Program-made: the position numbers and the translations under genes
Shown here: piece after piece, positions 1 to 5,016 of the stretch
Numbering within the stretch: position 1 is the first letter of the stretch
Layout: the number at the start of each line of letters is the position of its first letter
Assembly (NCBI GenBank): GCA_003242275.1
Contig: QGUX01000243.1
Coordinates: 1-5,016 of the forward strand
Direction: 5' to 3'
DNA from: Pseudomonadota bacterium
GTDB lineage: Bacteria > Pseudomonadota > Gammaproteobacteria > Steroidobacterales > Steroidobacteraceae
DNA length: 5,016 bases
Notes under the pieces: generated by a model
The model's input: the letters and a program-made list of their open reading frames with translations, nothing else
Databases searched by the model: none
What the model was told of the DNA's origin: nothing

Positions 1-2139
1 GTGGCCAAGACGCTGGGCGAGGCCATCGTGCTGGTGTTCCTGGTGATGTTCCTGTTCCTGCAGAACTTCCGCGCCACGCTGATCCCGACGATCGCGGTGC
101 CGGTGGTGCTGCTGGGCACCTTCGGCGTGCTGGCCGCCTTCGGCTATTCGATCAACACGCTGACCATGTTCGGCATGGCGCTGGCCATCGGCCTGCTGGT
201 GGACGACGCCATCGTGGTGGTCGAGAACGTCGAGCGTGTGATGAGCGAGGAGGGGCTCTCGCCCCGGGAGGCCACCCGCAAGTCCATGGGCCAGATCACC
301 GGCGCGCTGGTGGGCATCGCGCTGGTGCTGTCGGCGGTGTTCGTGCCGATGGCCTTCTTCGGTGGCTCGGTGGGCGTGATCTACCGCCAGTTCTCGGTCA
401 CGCTGGTGTCGGCGATGACGCTGTCGGTGACCGTGGCGATGATCCTGACGCCGGCGCTGTGCGCCACCATCCTGAAGCCCCTGCCGCCCGGCCACAAGCA
501 CGGCGAGCGCGGCTTCTTCGGCTGGTTCAACCGCTTCTACGAGCGCACCAACGAGGGCTACCTGAGGCGCCTGTCCGGCGTGCTCACCCACAACAGGCGC
601 GCGCTGGCCGTGTACGCGGCGCTGGTGGTGGCGCTGGGCATGCTGTTCGTGCGCATTCCCACCTCGTTCCTGCCCGACGAGGATTCCGGCGCCATGCTGG
701 CCATCGTGCAGACCCCGCCGGGCGGCACGCGCGAGCGCACCGAGGCGGCGCTGGAGCAGGCGCTCGACTACTTCCTCACCCAGGAGTCGGAGCTGGTCGA
801 GGGCGTGCTGACCGTGGCCGGCTTCAGCTTCGCCGGCGTGGGCCAGAACATGGGCCTGGTGTTCGTGCGGCTGAAGCCCTGGGAGGAACGCACAGGCAGG
901 GGCCAGGACGTGCACTCCATCGCGCGGCGCGCCAGCGGTTACTTCGCCACCATCCGCGACGCGTCGATCTTCGCCGTGGTGCAGCCCTCGGTGCCCGAGC
1001 TGGGCACGGCGGCCGGCTTCGACATGATGCTGGTGAACCGCGGCGGCCTCTCGCACGAGCAGTTCCTGGCGGCGCGCAACCAGCTCATCGGCATGGCGGC
1101 ACAGGATCCGCGGCTGATGTCGGTGCGTCCCAACGGCGTGGAGGATGCGCCGCAGTTCAAGCTGAACATCGACTACGAGAAGGTCAGCGCGCTGGGCATT
1201 CCCATCACCGAGGTCACGCAGACGCTGTCGGCGGCCTGGGGCTCGGCCTACGTCAACGACTTCATCGACCGCGGCCGCGTCAAGCGCGTGTACGTGCAGG
1301 GCGATGCCTCGGCGCGCATGCGTGCCGAGGACCTGGGCAAGTGGTACGTGCGGAACAGGGCCGGTGAGATGGTGCCGTTCTCGGCCTTCAGCAGCGGCGA
1401 ATGGGTGTACGGCCCGCAGAAGCTGACGCGCTTCAATGGCGTGCCCGCCTACAACATCCAGGGCCAGGCCGCGGCGGGCTACAGCTCCGGCGAGGCCATG
1501 GACGCCATGGAGGAACTGGTGGCTCGGCTGCCGGCGGGCGTGGGCCAGGAGTGGACTGGCATCTCGTACGAGGAGCGCCTCTCCGGCGGCCAGGCGCCGG
1601 CGCTGTACGCGGTGTCGCTGGCCGTGGTGTTCCTGTGCCTCGCGGCGTTGTACGAGAGCTGGTCGATCCCGGCGGTGGTGCTGCTGGTGGTCCCCATGGG
1701 CATCCTGGGCGCGGTGATCGCCACGCTGCTGCGCGGCCTGTCGAACGACGTGTTCTTCCAGGTGGGCCTGCTGACCACCATGGGCATCACGGCGCGCAAT
1801 GCCATCCTGATCGTGGAGTTCGCCAAGGACTACTACGACAATGGTGCCAGCCTGATCGATGCGGTGATGCGCGCCGCGCGCCAGCGCCTCAGGCCCATCC
1901 TGATGACCTCGCTGGCCTTCACCTGCGGCGTGCTGCCGCTGGCGCTGGCCAACGGCGCGGGCTCGGGCTCGCAGAACGCGGTGGGCACCGGCGTGGTCGG
2001 CGGCATGATCTCGGCGCTGATCCTGTCGATCTTCTTCGTGCCGCTGTTCTTCGTGCTGGTGCTGGGCGGGCTGCACATCAAGCCGCACCCGCATGCGCCT
2101 CGCGGCGGCAAGGAGTACGTGCCGGAGGGGCCGACCTGA
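1..2139 (+). CDS. RND multidrug efflux permease, AcrB/MexB (HAE1) type, 5'-truncated by the window
   Basis: Inner-membrane proton/drug antiporter subunit of a tripartite efflux pump. The 712 visible residues align by eye almost without gaps with E. coli AcrB from about residue 340 to its end (AcrB is ~1049 aa). The first base is therefore inside the gene, and the GTG at 1 is an internal Val codon rather than a start. Visible parts: TM2-TM6 (about 5-155), TM7 (201-217), the second porter and docking region (about 220-530), and TM8-TM12 (534-688). The TM4 proton-relay aspartates are D68/D69 (AcrB D407/D408). R629 and T636 in TM11 match AcrB R971 and T978. R599 in TM10 replaces the usual lysine (AcrB K940). 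In the drug pocket F275, F277 and F288 match AcrB F615, F617 and F628, while AcrB F610 is L270. The gene ends in a short Pro/His-rich tail and TGA. No outer-membrane channel gene follows; a terminator does. The family call is secure; the substrates are unknown. Confidence 0.97.
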   Translation: MAKTLGEAIVLVFLVMFLFLQNFRATLIPTIAVPVVLLGTFGVLAAFGYSINTLTMFGMALAIGLLVDDAIVVVENVERVMSEEGLSPREATRKSMGQITGALVGIALVLSAVFVPMAFFGGSVGVIYRQFSVTLVSAMTLSVTVAMILTPALCATILKPLPPGHKHGERGFFGWFNRFYERTNEGYLRRLSGVLTHNRRALAVYAALVVALGMLFVRIPTSFLPDEDSGAMLAIVQTPPGGTRERTEAALEQALDYFLTQESELVEGVLTVAGFSFAGVGQNMGLVFVRLKPWEERTGRGQDVHSIARRASGYFATIRDASIFAVVQPSVPELGTAAGFDMMLVNRGGLSHEQFLAARNQLIGMAAQDPRLMSVRPNGVEDAPQFKLNIDYEKVSALGIPITEVTQTLSAAWGSAYVNDFIDRGRVKRVYVQGDASARMRAEDLGKWYVRNRAGEMVPFSAFSSGEWVYGPQKLTRFNGVPAYNIQGQAAAGYSSGEAMDAMEELVARLPAGVGQEWTGISYEERLSGGQAPALYAVSLAVVFLCLAALYESWSIPAVVLLVVPMGILGAVIATLLRGLSNDVFFQVGLLTTMGITARNAILIVEFAKDYYDNGASLIDAVMRAARQRLRPILMTSLAFTCGVLPLALANGAGSGSQNAVGTGVVGGMISALILSIFFVPLFFVLVLGGLHIKPHPHAPRGGKEYVPEGPT

Positions 2140-2143
2140 GGCA

Positions 2144-2167
2144 CCGCCGCGCTGGACGGCGCGGCGG
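2144..2167 (+). other. GC-only stem-loop just after the efflux permease stop
   Basis: A perfect 9-bp inverted repeat, CCGCCGCGC (2144-2152) and GCGCGGCGG (2159-2167), closes a 6-nt loop. It begins 4 nt after the TGA. There is no T-run behind it, so it is not a classical intrinsic terminator on its own. It could block 3' exonucleases on the pump mRNA or add to the hairpin 25 nt downstream. In DNA this GC-rich, a 9-bp repeat can also arise by chance, so the function is inferred. Confidence 0.4.
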
Positions 2168-2191
2168 CCGCGTGCGATCCGCCCCATGAAC

Positions 2192-2217
2192 AAAGGCCCC
2201 GCCTTCGCGGGGCCTTT
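2192..2217. terminator. Bidirectional intrinsic terminator between convergent genes
   Basis: A perfect 11-bp stem, AAAGGCCCCGC (2192-2202) and GCGGGGCCTTT (2207-2217), encloses a 4-nt loop (CTTC on +, GAAG on -). The A-run on one arm and T-run on the other give a U-run on either strand: TTTGCCTTTA on + and TTTGTTCATG on -. It lies 52 nt after the efflux permease stop and 24 nt after the dcp stop on the minus strand, exactly where a shared terminator for two convergent genes belongs. The U-tracts are short and interrupted, so efficiency may rest on the strong stem. Confidence 0.88.
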
Positions 2218-2241
2218 GCCTTTACGCCGGCGTGTCGGCGC

Positions 2242-4371
2242 TCAGGGTGCGGGCACCAGCCCCCGCTTCTCCAGCAAGGGTTCGATGCGCGGCTCGCGGC
2301 CGGCGAAGTCGCGGAACAGCGTCATCGCGTCCACGCTGCCGCCGCGCGAGAGCAGCTTCTGCCGGAAGCGCTCGCCGTTGGCGCGCGTCAGCCCGCCGTT
2401 CTCCTCGAACCAGCGCTGCGTGTCGGCGTCCAGCACCTCGGCCCAGATGTAGGCGTAGTAACCCGCCTGGTAGCCGCCCATGATGTGGCTGAAGTAGGTG
2501 GTGCGGTAGCGCGGCGGCACCGGCGCGAAGTCCACCCCTTCCTCCTTCAGCGCGCGCGCCTCGAACTCGAGCACGCCGTCGGCGTCGGGCACGGCATCCG
2601 CCGCAAGCTGGTGCCAGCGCTGGTCGAGCAGGGCGGCGGCCAGGTACTCGGTGGTGGCGTGGCCCTGATTGAACTTCTGCGCCGCCACCACCTTTTCCAG
2701 CAGTTCCTGCGGCATGGGCTCGCCGGTGCGGTAGTGCACCGCGTAGTTCCTCAGCACCTCGGGCCAGTCGGCCCACATCTCGTTCACCTGCGAGGGGAAC
2801 TCGACGAAGTCGCGCGGCACGTTGGTGCCGCTGAAGTACGGGTACTCCACGTCGGAGAACATGCCGTGCAGGGCGTGGCCGAACTCGTGGAAGGCGGTGG
2901 TGACCTCGTCCCAGGTCAGCAGCGTCGGCTCGCCCGGTGGCGGCTTGGGGATGTTCAGGTGGTTGGCCACCACGGGCTTCAGGCCCAGCAGGCGCGACTG
3001 CGGCACGTAGTCATTCATCCACGCGCCGCCGCGCTTGGAGCTGCGCGCGTACATGTCCGCAATGAACAGCGCCAGCGGCTTGCCGTCGGCGTCGAACACC
3101 TCGTACACCCACACGTCGGGGTGGTACACGGGCAGGTCGTGGCGGCGCCTGAAGGTGAGGCCGTACAGCCGGTTGGCGGCGTGGAACACGCCCTTCTCCA
3201 GCACGTTGGTCAGTTCGAGGTAGGGCTTGAGCTGCGACTCGTCGAAGGCGAACTTCTCCCTGCGCACCTTCTCGCTGTAGAAGTCCCAGTCCCAGGCGGC
3301 GAGCGAGAAGCCGCCGCCCTCGCGGTCGATCAGGGCCTGCAGCTCGGCGGCCTCGCGCCGTGCATTGGCCACGGCCGCCGGCGCCAGCCGGCGCAGCATG
3401 TCGTTGACCGCCGCGGGCGTGCGTGCGGTCTGGTCCTCCAGGCCATAGGAGGCATAGTCCGGATAGCCCAGCAGCGCCGCGCGCTCGGCACGCAGCTTCA
3501 TGGTGCGCGCCACGATGGCGCGGTTGTCGTAGGGGCCGCCGCGGCTGCCGCGCGCCACCGAGGCCTCGTGCACGCGCCGGCGCAGCGCACGCGAGGTGAG
3601 CTGCGAGTTCACCGGCTGGCCGGTGGTGTTCAGCAGCGTCAGCACGTACTTGCCGTCGAGGCCGCGCGACTTCGCCTCGGCGGCGGCCGCCTCGACCTGC
3701 GCCGTGGTGAGGCCGTCGAGCTCGCGCACGTCCTCGACCACCACGGCCGAGGCGTTCACCTCGTCGAGCACGTTCTGGCTGAACTGGCTGGACAGCGAGG
3801 CCAGCTCGGCATTGATGGCCTTCAGGCGCTCCTTGTCGGCGGCGGACAGCTTCGCGCCGGCGCGCACGAGGTCGCTGTAGCGGCGCTCGACCAGCCGCAC
3901 CGCCTCGGCATCGAGCCCGAGCTCGTGGCGCTTCTGGTACAGCGCCTCGATGCGCGCGAACAGCTTCCCGTCGAGCAGGATGGCGTCGTTGTGCGCGGCG
4001 AAGCGCGGCGCGTACTCACCGCGCAGGCGGTTGCGCGTGTCGTTGGTGTCGGCGGCCACCAGCGCGAAGAACACGATCTGGGCGCGCTCCAGCACCTGGC
4101 CGCTCTTCTCCAGCGCCACCAGCGTGTTCTCGAAGGTGGGTGGTTCCGGGTTGTCGGCGATGGCGCGCACCTCGGCGAGCTGCTGCGCCATGCCGGCCTC
4201 GAAGGCCGGCGCGAAGTGCTCGTCCCGGATGCGGTCGAACTGGGGATAGTTGAAGGGCAGCGGGCTGGGGGCGAAGAAGGGGTTCTCCGCGGACTCGGCG
4301 GCGGGCAGGGAGGTGGTGGCGAGCATGGTGGTCAGCAGCAGGGCGGATGAGGTCGGGGTGCGGGAAGCCAT
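2242..4371 (-). CDS. dcp: Peptidyl-dipeptidase Dcp, M3 family zinc metallopeptidase with an export signal
   Basis: Dipeptidyl carboxypeptidase that removes C-terminal dipeptides from oligopeptides. The 709-aa product matches E. coli Dcp (681 aa) along its whole length by eye. The zinc site is complete: H495-E-F-G-H499 with E524 in VEFPSQ, 29 residues after the first His, as in the M3 family. The substrate-side segments PPRYR (619-623) and HIMGGYQAGYYAY (from 629) are also present. Residues 1 to about 27 look like a Sec signal peptide: Arg4, a hydrophobic stretch ALLLTTMLATT, then SLPAAES before the conserved NPFF start of the mature domain. E. coli Dcp lacks this extension, so a periplasmic location is inferred. 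ATG at 4371 is chosen because it places the signal at the N-terminus. An in-frame ATG at 4464 would add 31 residues without family resemblance and run through the promoter region. No good Shine-Dalgarno precedes 4371. The gene is intact and monocistronic, convergent with the efflux gene and divergent from the thioredoxin gene. Confidence 0.96.
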   Translation of the reverse strand: MASRTPTSSALLLTTMLATTSLPAAESAENPFFAPSPLPFNYPQFDRIRDEHFAPAFEAGMAQQLAEVRAIADNPEPPTFENTLVALEKSGQVLERAQIVFFALVAADTNDTRNRLRGEYAPRFAAHNDAILLDGKLFARIEALYQKRHELGLDAEAVRLVERRYSDLVRAGAKLSAADKERLKAINAELASLSSQFSQNVLDEVNASAVVVEDVRELDGLTTAQVEAAAAEAKSRGLDGKYVLTLLNTTGQPVNSQLTSRALRRRVHEASVARGSRGGPYDNRAIVARTMKLRAERAALLGYPDYASYGLEDQTARTPAAVNDMLRRLAPAAVANARREAAELQALIDREGGGFSLAAWDWDFYSEKVRREKFAFDESQLKPYLELTNVLEKGVFHAANRLYGLTFRRRHDLPVYHPDVWVYEVFDADGKPLALFIADMYARSSKRGGAWMNDYVPQSRLLGLKPVVANHLNIPKPPPGEPTLLTWDEVTTAFHEFGHALHGMFSDVEYPYFSGTNVPRDFVEFPSQVNEMWADWPEVLRNYAVHYRTGEPMPQELLEKVVAAQKFNQGHATTEYLAAALLDQRWHQLAADAVPDADGVLEFEARALKEEGVDFAPVPPRYRTTYFSHIMGGYQAGYYAYIWAEVLDADTQRWFEENGGLTRANGERFRQKLLSRGGSVDAMTLFRDFAGREPRIEPLLEKRGLVPAP

Positions 4372-4490
4372 GTCGAGGAACCGGCGAAACGAAGGAGGAT
4401 AGCCTAGCGCAAGGCGCCACCCCGTCCGGCATTCCCGGCCGTCCCCTGCCCATGATGCAATCACGGATGGCCGGGAGTAGCCTCGTGCCC
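4372..4490. promoter_or_regulatory. Divergent intergenic region, probable promoters for dcp (-) and the thioredoxin lipoprotein (+)
   Basis: About 119 bp separate the two outward-facing starts, so both promoters must lie here or inside the opposite gene. On + the best -10 candidate is TGATGCAAT (4453-4461), an extended -10 form with 4 of 6 matches in the hexamer. It would start RNA near 4468. On - the best candidate is TATCCT (4401-4396), giving a leader of about 18 nt for dcp. Neither has a convincing -35 box. No clear operator palindrome was seen. The existence of the region is certain; the exact elements are weak guesses. Confidence 0.4.
4473..4477 (+). promoter_or_regulatory. Candidate Shine-Dalgarno GGGAG for the thioredoxin lipoprotein
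   Basis: GGGAG is the only purine-rich anti-16S match close to the start. It sits 7 nt before an in-frame GTG at 4485 (a good spacing) and 13 nt before the ATG at 4491 (long). It therefore argues for GTG 4485 as an alternative start. Either choice leaves the same lipoprotein signal and changes only two residues. Confidence 0.45.
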
Positions 4491-5016
4491 ATGCCGATGA
4501 CGCCCTCCGTGAAGACCCTCCGTCCCGCGCTCGCGGCGTTGGCGCTGGTGGCCCTGTTGCCCGGCTGCCAGCGCCCGGCCGGGGAGCCGGCCGCTCCCGC
4601 CGCCGCGCCGGCCGCGGCTCCGGCGGGCACTTCGGTTGCGCATGTCGAAGGCATCGAATGGTTCGAGGGCGGCATCGACGCCGCCTTCGACGCGGCGCGC
4701 GAGCAGGACCGCCTCGTGTTCCTGTATTGGGGCGCCGAGTGGTGCCCGCCGTGCCATGACCTCAAGGCCCATGTCTTCCCGCGCGAGGATTTCCAGCGCT
4801 CGCTGAAGCAGTTCATCCCCGTCTACCTCGACGGCGACGCCCCCGGCGCGCAGCGCATCGCGGAGCAGTTCCGCGTGCAGGGCTATCCGTCGGTGGTGGT
4901 GCTCACCCCGGACCGCCGCGAGCTGGCCCGCATCTCCGGTGGCAGCGACCTCGCCAGCTATGCCGAGGTGCTCGAGCTGGCGCTGGAGAACACCCATCCA
5001 GTGGAGGAACTGCTGG
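4491..5016 (+). CDS. Thioredoxin-fold lipoprotein with WCPPC active site, 3'-truncated by the window
   Basis: Predicted periplasm-facing thiol-disulfide oxidoreductase; 175 residues are visible and the frame is still open at the right edge. Residues 1-25 form a lipoprotein signal: Lys8 and Arg11, hydrophobic PALAALALVALLP, then the lipobox LPGC with C26 as the lipidated cysteine. Gln at +2 suggests outer-membrane sorting. An Ala/Pro-rich linker (about 29-46) tethers the domain. The redox centre is W84-C85-P86-P87-C88, preceded by the strand LVFLYWGAE, and the cis-proline is P133 in GYPSVVVL. The layout resembles the thioredoxin_7 / DsbD C-terminal-like group (Trp-Cys-x-x-Cys followed by DLKAHVF, then VYLDGD). 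Start codons are ambiguous: ATG 4491 is chosen, while GTG 4485 and ATG 4497 give the same signal, and ATG 4452, 4455 and 4467 are in frame but without a ribosome site. It is divergent from dcp. Whether it reduces or oxidises cannot be told from sequence, and the C-terminal part is unseen. Confidence 0.9.
   Translation, partial: MPMTPSVKTLRPALAALALVALLPGCQRPAGEPAAPAAAPAAAPAGTSVAHVEGIEWFEGGIDAAFDAAREQDRLVFLYWGAEWCPPCHDLKAHVFPREDFQRSLKQFIPVYLDGDAPGAQRIAEQFRVQGYPSVVVLTPDRRELARISGGSDLASYAEVLELALENTHPVEELL

Noticed and set aside
1..3. GTG at the first base as the true start of the efflux gene
   Set aside because: The sequence aligns with the interior of AcrB at the beginning of TM2. A protein lacking TM1 and the first half of the porter domain would not be a normal pump, so the gene continues upstream of the window.
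1401..2189. Second plus-strand frame overlapping the end of the efflux gene
   Set aside because: Arg/Gly/Ala-rich composition typical of an out-of-frame reading of GC-rich coding DNA. The efflux frame is intact through TM8-TM12.
2187..2235. Small open frame starting ATGAACAAAGGCCCC across the terminator
   Set aside because: The codons are just the terminator stem read through. There is no ribosome site and no conserved protein pattern.
2485..4350. A 621-codon open frame on + lying fully antisense to dcp
   Set aside because: Its translation is rich in His, Val, Gly, Arg and Leu without family motifs, as expected from the complement of a high-GC gene. The minus-strand frame has a complete M3 peptidase with its zinc site, so the plus frame is a shadow.
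4392..4400. Strong Shine-Dalgarno-like AAGGAGGAT on +
   Set aside because: No start codon follows within a normal spacing; the first in-frame ATG for the thioredoxin gene is more than 50 nt away. It is most likely coincidental.
4372..4464. N-terminal extension of dcp to the in-frame ATG at 4464
   Set aside because: The 31 added residues have no resemblance to Dcp and would bury the signal peptide. They also occupy the region needed for promoters of two divergent genes.
4461..4997. Minus-strand open frame of 178 codons over the thioredoxin gene
   Set aside because: The opposite strand encodes a lipoprotein signal, WCPPC and a cis-Pro in one frame. The minus frame shows no recognisable domain and would cover the divergent promoter region.

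Overview
The window is high-GC Gram-negative chromosomal DNA with a strong preference for G or C at third codon positions. The protein families suggest a gammaproteobacterium, most likely of the Xanthomonadaceae/Lysobacter type. The main clues are an AcrB/MexB-class RND pump, a secreted Dcp-type M3 peptidase and a thioredoxin-fold lipoprotein. The taxonomic placement is an inference from remembered family resemblance, not from a search.

Layout. From 1 to 2139 on + lies the C-terminal two thirds of an RND drug-efflux permease; its first ~340 residues, and presumably its periplasmic adaptor gene, lie upstream of the window. From 2140 to 2241 is a short convergent intergenic region with two hairpins. 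The second is a strong palindromic terminator that can serve both flanking genes. From 2242 to 4371 on - is a complete dcp gene encoding a zinc dipeptidyl carboxypeptidase with an apparent export signal. From 4372 to about 4490 is a divergent promoter region. From about 4491 to the right edge on + is the start of a lipoprotein with a thioredoxin fold and a WCPPC redox motif, cut off by the window end.

How the genes relate. The three genes are three separate transcription units (convergent, then divergent), so no shared operon is visible. All three products act in or across the cell envelope: drug export across the inner membrane, periplasmic peptide trimming, and periplasmic thiol-disulfide chemistry. 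Nothing shows that they work together.

There is no mobile element, CRISPR array, RNA gene or defence system here, and I see no undescribed system. The most notable single detail is an arginine in the permease where AcrB-type pumps carry the proton-relay lysine (K940 of AcrB).
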